Below are positions 19,402 through 28,767 of a stretch of 64,000 bases of DNA, in pieces. A model generated the notes under the pieces. The model did no database searches. It had not been told where the DNA came from and saw only the letters and a list, made by a program, of their open reading frames with translations. The stretch covers positions 62,001 through 126,000 of the forward strand of contig JAOAPI010000113.1 in the NCBI GenBank assembly GCA_025462865.1. Reading direction: 5' to 3'. Numbering within the stretch: the first letter of the stretch is position 1; each line of letters starts with the position of its first letter. The stretch comes from Candidatus Sulfotelmatobacter sp. GTDB lineage: Bacteria > Acidobacteriota > Terriglobia > Terriglobales > Acidobacteriaceae. The position numbers and the translations under genes are program-made.

Positions 19402-19480
19402 AACTTCTTTCTGGAATGCCGCTCGAAGTCTCAAGTCCCTATCCGCGATATACTCGCGCGATCCACAGAACTCAAGGTCA

Positions 19481-22400
19481 ATGCCAAGTCACGCAGAACT
19501 AGCGCACGCTTCGAAGACCGCTCGTGTTGATGCTGCCGGCTTAGCCGAAGCTTTGCGCACTGAAGTCCGAGGCGAAGTCCGTTTCGACGGTGGCACTCGC
19601 GCTCTCTACGCCACCGACGGCTCCAATTACCGCCAAGTCCCGATCGGTGTGATCCTCCCGCGCGATGCCGACGATGTTATGGCAGCGGTCGCACTCTGCC
19701 GCCAGTTCGGGGCGCCTCTACTCTGTCGCGGAGGTGGCACGTCTCTTGCAGGACAATGCTGCAACGTCGCCGTCATTCTCGATTTTTCGAAATACATGGC
19801 GCGCATATTGGAAATCGATCCCGCCCGCCGCATCGCCCGCGTGCAGCCCGGAGTGGTGCTCGATCATCTCCGTGCCGCCGCCGAGAAACATCATCTGACT
19901 TTCGGGCCCGACCCCGCCACGCATGATCGCTGCACTCTCGGCGGAATGATTGGCAACAATTCCTGCGGGGTCCATTCGGTCATGGCCGGCAAGACCGACG
20001 ACAACATTGAGGAACTCGATATTCTTACCTACGACGGCCTGCGAATGAAAGTTGGTGCGACTTCGGCTGAGGAACTAGAACGCCTCTGTGCAGAGAAGTC
20101 ACGCCGCGGCGAAATTTATACTAAACTGCAGACCATCGCCGGCGCATATGGCGATTCAGTCCGCAAGCGATTTCCCAACATTCCCCGGAGGGTCTCCGGT
20201 TACAACGTAAATTTCCTCTTGCCCGAAAATGGCTTTAACGTCGCGCGGGCTCTCGTTGGCTCCGAGGGCACCTGCGTCACAGTTCTCGAAGCGACGTGCC
20301 GCTTGGTGGAAAGCCCGCCCCAGCGTGTGCTGCTGGTCATCGCTTACCCAGACATTTACCAGTGCGCCGACCATGTCCCCGAAATCATGGCGCACAAGCC
20401 AATCGGGCTGGAAGGCTTCGACGATCTTCTGGTCGGATACACGCGGGCGAAAGGCATCAACTCCGAAGGTCTTGCGCTCTTGCCTGAAGGTGGCGGCTGG
20501 TTGATGGTGGAATTCGGCGCTTCTACCGCGCTGGAGGCCGAATCTCAGGGCCGCGGCTTGATGCAGGCCCTCGGCCGCGGCGCAAGTGCTCCCCAGATGC
20601 ACTTGTATACCGACCAGCAACAGATCAAACGCGTTTGGGAAGTTCGCGAGTCAGCCCTGGGCGTGACCTCACACGTGTCCGGCGAGGCGTTGAATTGGGA
20701 GGGATGGGAAGACGCTGCCGTGGCTCCTGAAAAACTTGGAGGCTACCTTCGCGACCTGCGCATCATGATGGCCGCTTATGGTTACAAGGGCTCGCTCTAC
20801 GGCCACTTTGGTCACGGTTGCGTCCATACTCGCATCAACTTCGATCTGCAATCGAAAGATGGCATCGCCAAATTCCGAAAGTTCATGGAAGAGGCTGCCG
20901 ATCTCGTGGTCAGCTATGGAGGCTCTATCTCTGGCGAGCACGGTGACGGCCAAGCCCGTGGCGAACTGCTTCCAAGGATGTTCGGTTCGGAGTTAGTGCA
21001 GGCCTTCCGCGAGTTCAAATCGGCTTGGGATCCTGAATGGAGGATGAATCCCGGAAAGCTGATCGAGCCCTACAAGCTCGACGAAAATCTCCGTCTCGGC
21101 GCCGGCTATGCTCCGTGGGAACCAAAGACAAATTTTAAATTCGCCGCCGACCACGGCAGCCTCGCTGAGGCTACGCTGCGTTGCGTGGGAGTTGGCAAGT
21201 GCCGCCGCGAGGAAGGCGGCCTGATGTGTCCCAGCTATCGCGTCACCCGCGACGAAGAACACTCCACCCGCGGCAGGGCTCACCTGCTTTGGGAAATGAC
21301 GCAGGGTGAGGTTATCCGCGATGGCTGGCGCAGTGAAGAAGTAAAAAAGTCGCTGGATCTTTGCCTCGCCTGCAAGGGATGCAAGAGTGATTGTCCCGTT
21401 GGCGTTGATGTAGCCACTTATAAGTCCGAATTTCTTTCTCATTACTACGAAGGCCGCCTGCGCCCGCGCAGTGCTTACGCTTTCGGCAACATCGCCCGCT
21501 GGGCGCGACTGGCGTCGTACGCGCCCGGCCTCGCGAACCTGACGACGCAACTTCCGCTTCTTCGTGACATCTCAAAGCTTGTTGCTGGGATACCCCACCA
21601 GCGCTCGATCCCAGCATTCGCACCGGAGACCTTCAAAAACTGGTTCAACCGGCGCCAGCGAGAGTCCACGCCAAATAGAGCGGCGGAAAGCAGGCCCACA
21701 GTTCTTCTCTGGCCCGACACTTTCAACAACTATTTTCTACCGTCTACAGCGAAAGCCGCCGTCGAGGTCCTGGAAGCGGCAGGATTCCGCGTCACCGTTC
21801 CTCAAGCCAATCTCTGCTGCGGCCGTCCGCTTTATGACCACGGCATGCTGCAGCGTGCGCAGTCGCTTCTACTTCAAATTCTCGATGAACTCTCGCCCGA
21901 AATCGAAGCCGGTATTCCTCTTGTCGGCCTCGAGCCCAGCTGTGTCGCGGTCTTTCGCGACGAGCTGGTAAATCTATTTCCTCATGATGAGCGTGCCCAC
22001 GCCCTGTCGGGCCAAACTTTCCTGCTCAGCGAATTTCTGGAAACTCATGCAAAGAATCTGCCCCTGCACCGGCTTCAGCGCAAAGCTATTCTTCACGGGC
22101 ACTGCCATCACAAGTCACTGATGAAAATGACCGCCGAAGAGGCCCTGTTGCGGCGCCTTGGAATCGACTTTGAAAGTCCTGCTCCCGGGTGCTGTGGCAT
22201 GGCCGGCTCCTTTGGCTTCGAACGGGAAAAGTACGACATCTCCATCGCCATCGGAGAACTCGAACTGCTCCCAGCCGTGCGGCAAGCCCCACGCGACTGG
22301 CTGATTATTGCCGACGGCTTCAGTTGCCGCGAACAGATCGCTCAGGCCACGCCCCGCAGGGCATTGCACTTAGCCGAAATATTGCAAATGGCGCTAAGGG

Positions 22401-22567
22401 CCAGCAGCAACGTCCTGGAGGTTCCGGGCGCGCATCCTTATCCCGAGTCGGCCTTGGCGCGGCAGCGCGAGCTCTCGGTAATGCAGTCGATGCAGCGTGC
22501 CGGAATCGGCTTGGCGACCCTTGCAGCGGGCGGAGCGCTCTTATGGCGAATCCTCGGAAATCATTGA
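19481..22567 (+). CDS. Two-domain FAD/Fe-S oxidoreductase (D-2-hydroxyacid dehydrogenase type)
   Basis: This 1028-residue protein joins an FAD-binding type 4 domain (residues about 45-260, including GGGTSLAGQCC), an FAD-linked oxidase C-terminal domain (to about 530, with YGHFGHGCVHTRINFD), a ferredoxin segment (CRREEGGLMCPS, then CLACKGCKSDCP from about 628) and two CCG-type domains (LCCGRP, GHCHHKS, CCGMAGSFGFE). The layout matches GlcD+GlcF fusions and Dld-type D-lactate dehydrogenases that oxidise 2-hydroxyacids and pass electrons to the quinone pool. Substrate undetermined. Its position next to the respiratory cluster is suggestive only. Confidence 0.88.
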   Translation: MPSHAELAHASKTARVDAAGLAEALRTEVRGEVRFDGGTRALYATDGSNYRQVPIGVILPRDADDVMAAVALCRQFGAPLLCRGGGTSLAGQCCNVAVILDFSKYMARILEIDPARRIARVQPGVVLDHLRAAAEKHHLTFGPDPATHDRCTLGGMIGNNSCGVHSVMAGKTDDNIEELDILTYDGLRMKVGATSAEELERLCAEKSRRGEIYTKLQTIAGAYGDSVRKRFPNIPRRVSGYNVNFLLPENGFNVARALVGSEGTCVTVLEATCRLVESPPQRVLLVIAYPDIYQCADHVPEIMAHKPIGLEGFDDLLVGYTRAKGINSEGLALLPEGGGWLMVEFGASTALEAESQGRGLMQALGRGASAPQMHLYTDQQQIKRVWEVRESALGVTSHVSGEALNWEGWEDAAVAPEKLGGYLRDLRIMMAAYGYKGSLYGHFGHGCVHTRINFDLQSKDGIAKFRKFMEEAADLVVSYGGSISGEHGDGQARGELLPRMFGSELVQAFREFKSAWDPEWRMNPGKLIEPYKLDENLRLGAGYAPWEPKTNFKFAADHGSLAEATLRCVGVGKCRREEGGLMCPSYRVTRDEEHSTRGRAHLLWEMTQGEVIRDGWRSEEVKKSLDLCLACKGCKSDCPVGVDVATYKSEFLSHYYEGRLRPRSAYAFGNIARWARLASYAPGLANLTTQLPLLRDISKLVAGIPHQRSIPAFAPETFKNWFNRRQRESTPNRAAESRPTVLLWPDTFNNYFLPSTAKAAVEVLEAAGFRVTVPQANLCCGRPLYDHGMLQRAQSLLLQILDELSPEIEAGIPLVGLEPSCVAVFRDELVNLFPHDERAHALSGQTFLLSEFLETHAKNLPLHRLQRKAILHGHCHHKSLMKMTAEEALLRRLGIDFESPAPGCCGMAGSFGFEREKYDISIAIGELELLPAVRQAPRDWLIIADGFSCREQIAQATPRRALHLAEILQMALRASSNVLEVPGAHPYPESALARQRELSVMQSMQRAGIGLATLAAGGALLWRILGNH

Positions 22568-22718
22568 GTCTGTGCTGTTTATCGCATTTTTATAGCTAAA
22601 TGCTAAACTCAGTCCCTCGCCAGATTGCCGTTCTTCTGGGACAATTAAGGTACTCGCCGCTTGTCCGCTTGTCCTCCCAACATTGGGAAGGTCTGCACGC
22701 TGAAAGTCTGGTTGCAGT

Positions 22719-23891
22719 ATGGATCTCGAAACTACAATCTCTGCACCGAAAATTGGCAAAGTTCCAGCTGAGGCGCTGCCCACACTTGTGGCGGCCAAAC
22801 CGCCAAACGCTCCCTTGTGCGGCTCAGTATTGGTCCTGATCCAGTTCGACGTATGCGAAGAAATCCGACTCGACCAGCTTCGCGAGATCCTCGGCGCACG
22901 CACTGTCGATGCCAGCTTCAAACACCTTGCGCCCGGCTATGTGCGGTACCAGCGGCCTCCGGTAGAGGAGGCTCTCGATCCGCTTGTGCTCGAGAGCGGA
23001 GAGAGGTTGCAGGGGGACATCAAGTACTTCGACTATGGCGTCGTCAGCGTGATCTTCGAATTGCCTTTTTCGGGCGACTGGGACAAGCTGGTTCAACTTT
23101 CCAGCCGCTGGATATGGGACACCAACTTCGAGAGTCTGGCAACGCGCATCGTGAAGCAAAAACTCGATCTCGCCGCTCCGGCGTTGGTCAAGCCATATAC
23201 AAATGAGTGGCTGAAGGAAGATTACTTTATTTTCCATCTGCGTGAAATTGCCGGAGCTCCCTCCGGAGCAGATGTGCTCACGACTCACGGCGCATTCATT
23301 TCCCAGGTTGTGCGTGGCGAATCGCAGCCGCTTTCCGATGGGGAACGTCAGGAAATTCTGCAATCACGCATTTCTTATTACCCCAACGATCTGGCTGTCA
23401 TCGGGTGGAATGCCGCGTTTATCTATGACACTCCTGCGGGCGCTGAGACCGCCATCCAGCTCCTGCAATACGCTAACTCACAGTTGCTCGAGTTCCGGCA
23501 CTACGACGACCTGCTCACGACGGAGCTGGAAAAAGTCTACGACTTTCTCGATAGCGGAGCTCGCGGCTGGTGGTCGCGATGGCGTACCGCCGGTGCCGCC
23601 TCGAAGCTGCACACCGTCCTGCTGGACGTGGGCGAATTGACCGAGCGTGCCGACAACGCCATTAAGTTCCTCAGCGACATGTTTTCTGCCCGCCTTTACA
23701 AGCTGGCCGCCTCAAAAGTTGGTGTGCCGGACTACAAAGACCTGGTGCAGGAAAAACTGCGGACCGCCGAGGAGCTCTACCGCTTCATGGTCGAGGAATT
23801 TAATCAAAGCCGGGCCTTCGTACTGGAACTGCTGGTGGTGATCATTCTGATCATCGAACTCATCTACTTCTTCCGCGGCAAGCCTATTTGA
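22719..23891 (+). CDS. DUF155/RMD1-family membrane-anchored protein
   Basis: The 390-residue protein carries the DUF155 (RMD1/YagE) features FDYGVVSVIFELPF near residues 100-113 and DLAVIGWNAAFIYDT, with a long helical region and one C-terminal membrane helix (FVLELLVVIILIIELIYFF) followed by FRGKPI. Eukaryotic relatives are mitochondrial inner-membrane translation factors; the bacterial role is unknown. The ATG at 22719 has no strong ribosome-binding site. It appears to be a single-gene unit. Confidence 0.75.
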   Translation: MDLETTISAPKIGKVPAEALPTLVAAKPPNAPLCGSVLVLIQFDVCEEIRLDQLREILGARTVDASFKHLAPGYVRYQRPPVEEALDPLVLESGERLQGDIKYFDYGVVSVIFELPFSGDWDKLVQLSSRWIWDTNFESLATRIVKQKLDLAAPALVKPYTNEWLKEDYFIFHLREIAGAPSGADVLTTHGAFISQVVRGESQPLSDGERQEILQSRISYYPNDLAVIGWNAAFIYDTPAGAETAIQLLQYANSQLLEFRHYDDLLTTELEKVYDFLDSGARGWWSRWRTAGAASKLHTVLLDVGELTERADNAIKFLSDMFSARLYKLAASKVGVPDYKDLVQEKLRTAEELYRFMVEEFNQSRAFVLELLVVIILIIELIYFFRGKPI

Positions 23892-24015
23892 GCGGCAGTT
23901 GAGACATATGCCGCGCCATGCCGAGCGCCTGGGAATCCGATTCGGGTAAATAAAGTCTTCGTGATCTGAACGGCAAGACTTCCGATTGTATAGAGGTCCC
24001 ACCCTACCTTCATCC

Positions 24016-26553
24016 ATGGCCGAGTCTTTATCAGAATTTCTCCTGGCGAATTTTCAGGCGCGTCCCAACGAGCGAGCTTACGGGCAGCGCCGGGGATACC
24101 GCATGGTCTGGTTTACATACGGACAAGTTCTGGATATGGCCTCGAAGTTTTGCCGGGAACTGGAGGCTCGGGGGATCGGCCGGGGCGAGCGGGTGATGTT
24201 GTGGGGCGAGAATTCCGGGGAGTGGGTTGCGGCATTTTTTGGATGCGCTACGAGCGGCGTGATCGTGGTTCCGATGGATGATGGGGCGTCGAGGGATTTT
24301 GCCTCGCGAGTTTCACGGCATGTCGGAGCGAGGCTTTGGGTCTGCTCGCAGCGGAACTGGGTGCAGCACGCGGATACATTTGGCGGGATACCGGCGTTTG
24401 TTCTGGATGATTTATCGAAAGAACTGGGCCAATCCCCTCTTAATCTTGTGCCGGACGCGGGGCTCGGCGGCAATTCCCCTCTGCAAATCGTATTCACCTC
24501 TGGGACTACTGCTGAACCGAAGGGGGTGGTGATTACGCATGGAAACGTCCTTGCCAACATCGTTCCACTAGAACGGGAGATACAGCGGTACTTGAAGTAC
24601 GAGCGGTGGGTGCATCCGGTGAGGTTTTTGAATCTACTGCCGCTGAGCCATGTATTCGGGCAATTTCTGGGAATGTTTTTGCCGCCGCTTCTGGGCGGGA
24701 CAGTGATTTTTCAGGAGGAGCTGAAGCCTTCGGAAATCGTGAGCACGATTCGGCGGGAGCGAGTGTCTGTGCTGGTAAGTGTGCCCAGAGTGTTGCAGGG
24801 TCTGAAGCAAAAAGTTGAGCGCGATCTGGAGGAATCTGGGAAAGAGGAAGAATTCCGACGGCGGTTCCGGGCAGCGGAGGGAAAACACTTCCTGCGCCGA
24901 TGGTGGATTTTTCGAGCGATTCGCCGACAGTTTGGCTGGAAGTTCTGGGCGTTCATTTGCGGCGGCGCTGCGTTGGATGCGGAGAGCGAACAGTTCTGGG
25001 ACCGGCTGGGCTATGCGGCGATTCAGGGATATGGGCTGACGGAGACGACGTCGCTGATCAGCGTGAACCATCCTTTTAAGTTGGGAAAGGGCTCGATCGG
25101 AAAAGTGCTGCCAGGCCGGGAGGTGAAACTGGCGGAGGATGGCGAAATCCTGATTCGCGGTGGCGGAGTGGCTGCGGGATATTGGAGTGCAGGCCAGCAC
25201 GAGGAAGTTGTCGACGAAGAAGGCTGGTACCGCACCGGAGATGTGGGCGCTCTGGATGGAGCCGGCAATCTTTATTTCAAGGGGCGAAAAAAAGAAGTGA
25301 TCGTAACGCCGGCGGGATTGAATATTTATCCAGAAGATTTGGAAGCTGCGCTGCGGCTTCAGCCAGAGGTGAAAGATTGTGTGGTGGTCGGGCTTGAACG
25401 TGGAGGAAACGCAGAGCCGTGTGCGGTGCTGATCGTGCGTGACGATGCACGCGTGGAAACAGTCGTGGAACGCGCGAACCAATCGCTGGCGGAATTTCAG
25501 CGCGTGAGGATGTGGGTGCGGTGGCCGCAGCAAGACTTTCCACGAACCAGCACGCAGAAGCCGCGACGAAACGTGATCGCTGACTTCGCCGCAAAACAGA
25601 TTTTGCAAGCCGGGAGTAACGAGATTCAGAGTGAGAGTCCGCTGGCGGATTTGATCAGCCGCGTCACGGGACGAAGCGTCGGCGCGCTAAATGTTGAAAC
25701 GACGCTCGATTCTGATCTAGGACTGAGCTCGCTGGATCGCGTGGAGCTGATCAGCGTACTGGAAGATCGATATCAAGTGGATCTAAGCGAGATGCGGTTC
25801 AGCGCGGCGCGGACCGTGGGCGACGTGGAGCGAATGTTGAGCGGCGAAGAGCGGCGGCGCGTGGTATATCACTATCCGCGTTGGGTTTTGCAATGGCCGG
25901 TGCCTTGGATGCGATGGCTGGCACATTATTTGTTGATGAAGCCGGCGATGATGCTGTTAGGCAGGCCGAGAATCGAAGGGCGAGAAAACTTGAGGGAGTG
26001 GAACGGCCCAATGTTAGTGGTCTGCAATCACATTGCGGACGTGGATGTCGGATTTGTGCAAAGCGCGCTACCTTGGCGATGGCGGCATCGGATTGCAACC
26101 GCAACGGGGGGAGAGGCCCTGGAAGCATTGCGTACGCCTGCTTCTGACAGAAGCATGTTCCGCAGAATCTACGACCGGATGCAGTGGCTGCTGGGAGTTT
26201 CTCTGCTGAACCTCTTTCCGTTGCCGCGAGAAGCCGGTTTCCGGCAGAGTTTTGCTTACGCGGGCGAGGCAGTTGATCGCGGATACAGCGTGCTCGTCTT
26301 TCCCGAAGGCCGCCACACGGTGGATGGCAAGATCAATCCGTTTCGCGCGGGGATTGGGCTGCTGGGAAAAAACTTAGGCGTTCCAGTACTGCCCATGCGA
26401 ATCGTCGGATTGTTTGAGGTGAAGCAGTCGGGGAAAAAGTTCGCTTCTCCAGGGAGGATTCAGGTGCGAATTGGGACACCGATGAAATTTGCGCCGGAAA
26501 TCGCACCAGAGCGGATTGCCGAGCAGTTGGAGAGCGCAGTCAAAGCGCTATAA
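24016..26553 (+). CDS. Fused acyl-CoA/ACP ligase, acyl carrier domain and PlsC-type acyltransferase
   Basis: About 845 residues in three parts. Residues 1-525 are an AMP-forming ligase with the TSGTTAEPKG loop near 161 and GYGLTETT, YRTGDVG and GRKKEVIV motifs. About 535-610 is an acyl carrier domain with the phosphopantetheine Ser in LGLSSLDRVEL. About 640-845 is a PlsC acyltransferase with the HX4D motif in NHIADVD and FPEGRHT. The combination suggests activation of a fatty acid, loading on the built-in carrier and transfer to a lysolipid or glycerol phosphate acceptor, similar in logic to Aas. I chose ATG 24016 because the in-frame TTG at 23986 adds only ten unremarkable residues. No neighbour clarifies the substrate. 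Confidence 0.85.
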   Translation: MAESLSEFLLANFQARPNERAYGQRRGYRMVWFTYGQVLDMASKFCRELEARGIGRGERVMLWGENSGEWVAAFFGCATSGVIVVPMDDGASRDFASRVSRHVGARLWVCSQRNWVQHADTFGGIPAFVLDDLSKELGQSPLNLVPDAGLGGNSPLQIVFTSGTTAEPKGVVITHGNVLANIVPLEREIQRYLKYERWVHPVRFLNLLPLSHVFGQFLGMFLPPLLGGTVIFQEELKPSEIVSTIRRERVSVLVSVPRVLQGLKQKVERDLEESGKEEEFRRRFRAAEGKHFLRRWWIFRAIRRQFGWKFWAFICGGAALDAESEQFWDRLGYAAIQGYGLTETTSLISVNHPFKLGKGSIGKVLPGREVKLAEDGEILIRGGGVAAGYWSAGQHEEVVDEEGWYRTGDVGALDGAGNLYFKGRKKEVIVTPAGLNIYPEDLEAALRLQPEVKDCVVVGLERGGNAEPCAVLIVRDDARVETVVERANQSLAEFQRVRMWVRWPQQDFPRTSTQKPRRNVIADFAAKQILQAGSNEIQSESPLADLISRVTGRSVGALNVETTLDSDLGLSSLDRVELISVLEDRYQVDLSEMRFSAARTVGDVERMLSGEERRRVVYHYPRWVLQWPVPWMRWLAHYLLMKPAMMLLGRPRIEGRENLREWNGPMLVVCNHIADVDVGFVQSALPWRWRHRIATATGGEALEALRTPASDRSMFRRIYDRMQWLLGVSLLNLFPLPREAGFRQSFAYAGEAVDRGYSVLVFPEGRHTVDGKINPFRAGIGLLGKNLGVPVLPMRIVGLFEVKQSGKKFASPGRIQVRIGTPMKFAPEIAPERIAEQLESAVKAL

Positions 26554-26558
26554 AAAAT

Positions 26559-26588
26559 GCGCCGGGATTCGATTGCGAATCCCGGCGC
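26559..26588 (-). terminator. Intrinsic terminator between convergent genes
   Basis: GCGCCGGGATTCG (26559-26571) and CGAATCCCGGCGC (26576-26588) form a perfect 13-bp stem with a 4-base loop. On the minus strand the stem is followed by a run of six T (26552-26557 on the plus strand is A-rich), so it best ends the minus-strand kelch-like gene. It may also slow the plus-strand transcript of the ligase fusion. Confidence 0.85.
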
Positions 26589-26631
26589 TAGCCTAGTTTG
26601 CGGCGGTCGAAGGGTCCGAAATGTCCGGCCC

Positions 26632-28458
26632 CTATTGTACTGTCTGTATCAGCGCCGCCGAACTTTGGGCAAACTTGCTGCTGCCGCTGTATCGAGCGGT
26701 GATTTTGTGTCTTCCCTTAGTCAGCGATGAGGTGGTGAATGTAGCTACACCGCCCGACAATATGACCGTTCCCATCGTCGCGGTCCCGTTCAAGAACGTA
26801 ACCTTGCCTGTGGGAGTTCCCGATGACGAGGAGACTGTGGCCGTAAATGTCACAGCCTGCCCTACGGAGGAGGGATTGGGACTGGAAGTTAATGCTGTGG
26901 CAGTCGCGAAACCCACACTGCAGGCCTTCGCGTCGGATGGGATGCCGTTCGCCACGACATACAACGAACAAGCCCCCGTCTCAATTCCCACCGGCACGTC
27001 AAAGTTGGTGGATACGGGCAGCGTTCCAGTCGCCACGCCCATGGTGCTGTGTCCATGAGTCTTGGCGTAAAACACGTGTCCTGTGCCTTTGTTTATGATT
27101 CGCACCAGCGGGTAATTGGTGGCGTCCTGGAAATCATCACCGTAGGCAGCCCCTTGGGATAAGCCATTGAACTGCGTGCCAGAAATCGCGTAGGTCTTTC
27201 CAGGACTCATGCTGACCGGGGCAGTGGTAATTGTAGGCTGCCAGGAGGGCTGGTAAGTACCGACCGGCGTTAAGACCTCGACACCAGTGCTGTAATCCGT
27301 GAACAAGATCTCGCCGGACGGCAGGGCAAGCAGATGTCCAACAAACGAGGGGTCGTTGACGGCATTGGCTGGTCCAGGGAAAACATTCAGGGAACTGCCG
27401 TTCCATTCGTAGAAGGTGCTGGGCGCAGAGAATGTGCCAGAAAAGGGACTGGTCATTACGATGACGTTGCCATTGGGTTCGATCGCGGCGGGTGCATCGT
27501 TTGCCGCATCTTTATTGGGAAAGGGCGACTGGGCCGTCCATGTGCCGGTAGCTAAATCGTAGGTCGCGATGTTGCCGGGAGCGCAATCGCTCGCGCCGGT
27601 GTAAAAGACAGTACCGTTCGGCATCAAGACCCCGGGCCCGACCTCAAAGCTGCCACCACCCCTCTTACAGTTCGAGTCCCAGAGTTGGACAATCGTACTG
27701 CCGGCGGTGGCCCATGTGTTAGTGGATGGGTTATAGAGTTCCGAATTCGTGCCGCTGTTGTTCGTATTGCTGGTGTAGGCATCCACTGTCAAGATATTCC
27801 CATTGGGAAGCAGGGTCCAACCTTCTTCGTCGAAGTCGTCAAATTTTCCGTCAGTGGCGTTCGACTGCGGCGTGAAGTTCAACGTGCTTTCATTGAAATA
27901 CGCATAGAGCGGGAACGCGCCGTCGCCGAAAGCTCTCGCGCAGCAATCCGCCAGCATCCAAGTTCCATTGGGTAGGACTATCGATTCCGCGTCACCAACG
28001 TGAGGAAACGGAGGTGTTGTTTTCGTCCAGGTATTCGCAGCGGGATCGTACAGGGCACCCAGATTTTGCCAAACTCCAGCACAGCTGCCACCCGGGCAGT
28101 TGTATTCGCCTCCCTGAACTACCACCTTTCCATCCGGCAGAACGGCTGATCCAAAAAAGAGAGGTGCGTAGCCAGTCGGAAGTGACGCCACCTTGGTCCA
28201 AGTACCGTTGATATAGCTACCTGTAGAGTCGGGAGTCAACGTGTACCAGGCGGTGTAGTCTTTGCCGACACAACCTGTGCCACTGCAGTTGGGCTCTTCG
28301 TGCACAAGAACGCGACCGTCAGTAAGCAAGAGCATTATGCCCATTGATACGGGAGCGGGATGCGTCAATGGCGTCCAGGTTTGGCAGTTGGCTATTCCAA
28401 CCGAGCCGATCAGTGCAAGACATGCCAAGAAAATCCTAGATGGTGATGGTAATTTCAT
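26632..28458 (-). CDS. Exported kelch/beta-propeller-like protein with C-terminal Ig-like domain
   Basis: The 608-residue product has a signal peptide (LACLALIGSVGIANC), a propeller-like region of repeated 'LPNG..L..GG' blades (residues about 30-430) such as VLPDGKVVVQGGEYN and VLMPNGTVFYTGASD, and a Big_3-type Ig-like repeat at about 510-608 (GTPTGKVTFLNGTATMG). Many paired cysteines fit an extracytoplasmic location. The propeller resembles galactose-oxidase-like/kelch proteins, but no copper site was identified. GGGG lies 9 bases before the ATG. Function unknown, probably surface or secreted. Confidence 0.75.
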   Translation of the reverse strand: MKLPSPSRIFLACLALIGSVGIANCQTWTPLTHPAPVSMGIMLLLTDGRVLVHEEPNCSGTGCVGKDYTAWYTLTPDSTGSYINGTWTKVASLPTGYAPLFFGSAVLPDGKVVVQGGEYNCPGGSCAGVWQNLGALYDPAANTWTKTTPPFPHVGDAESIVLPNGTWMLADCCARAFGDGAFPLYAYFNESTLNFTPQSNATDGKFDDFDEEGWTLLPNGNILTVDAYTSNTNNSGTNSELYNPSTNTWATAGSTIVQLWDSNCKRGGGSFEVGPGVLMPNGTVFYTGASDCAPGNIATYDLATGTWTAQSPFPNKDAANDAPAAIEPNGNVIVMTSPFSGTFSAPSTFYEWNGSSLNVFPGPANAVNDPSFVGHLLALPSGEILFTDYSTGVEVLTPVGTYQPSWQPTITTAPVSMSPGKTYAISGTQFNGLSQGAAYGDDFQDATNYPLVRIINKGTGHVFYAKTHGHSTMGVATGTLPVSTNFDVPVGIETGACSLYVVANGIPSDAKACSVGFATATALTSSPNPSSVGQAVTFTATVSSSSGTPTGKVTFLNGTATMGTVILSGGVATFTTSSLTKGRHKITARYSGSSKFAQSSAALIQTVQ

Positions 28459-28667
28459 TTTGTAGTTCCCCTCGATTTGGAATTTTTGAGACCACCACCC
28501 TTGGCACTCTCCTAGTTAATGCAAACGCCGCAGGAAGGAAGTTACGAGACGTGTATCTGGCCTGATCTCAAGGCCGCCGGATTATACCGCGCCTCCCAGC
28601 GATTCCGTTTGATTCGTAAAAAAATTTGACAATTAATTTATGCGATACGCGCGGAGAGGCAGAAAGC

Positions 28668-28683
28668 TTGCAAGATCTTGCAA
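28668..28683. other. Perfect 16-bp palindrome in a 309-base intergenic gap
   Basis: TTGCAAGATCTTGCAA is fully self-complementary. It sits about 210 bases upstream of the minus-strand kelch-like gene and 85 bases past the end of the BNR-repeat gene. A TATAAT hexamer on the minus strand (28581-28586) is nearer the kelch start, without a clear -35. A palindrome this long is expected about once in 64 kb by chance. Nothing else is visible in the gap 28459-28767. Confidence 0.3.
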
Positions 28684-28767
28684 CCTTGCGTGAGTTGGTG
28701 AGCCGAATTGGAGACTTCCGTCTACAGGGAAAGCTCTCTGAGTGAAAGGAAATGAAGTGCGCGACGA

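Noticed and set aside
22600-22839. 79-residue plus-strand frame before the DUF155 gene
   Set aside because: It overlaps the DUF155 start in another frame and has no recognisable features or ribosome-binding site.
28668-28683. 16-bp palindrome as a firm operator
   Set aside because: Chance gives about one such palindrome in 64 kb and no promoter is closely associated; kept only as a low-confidence site.
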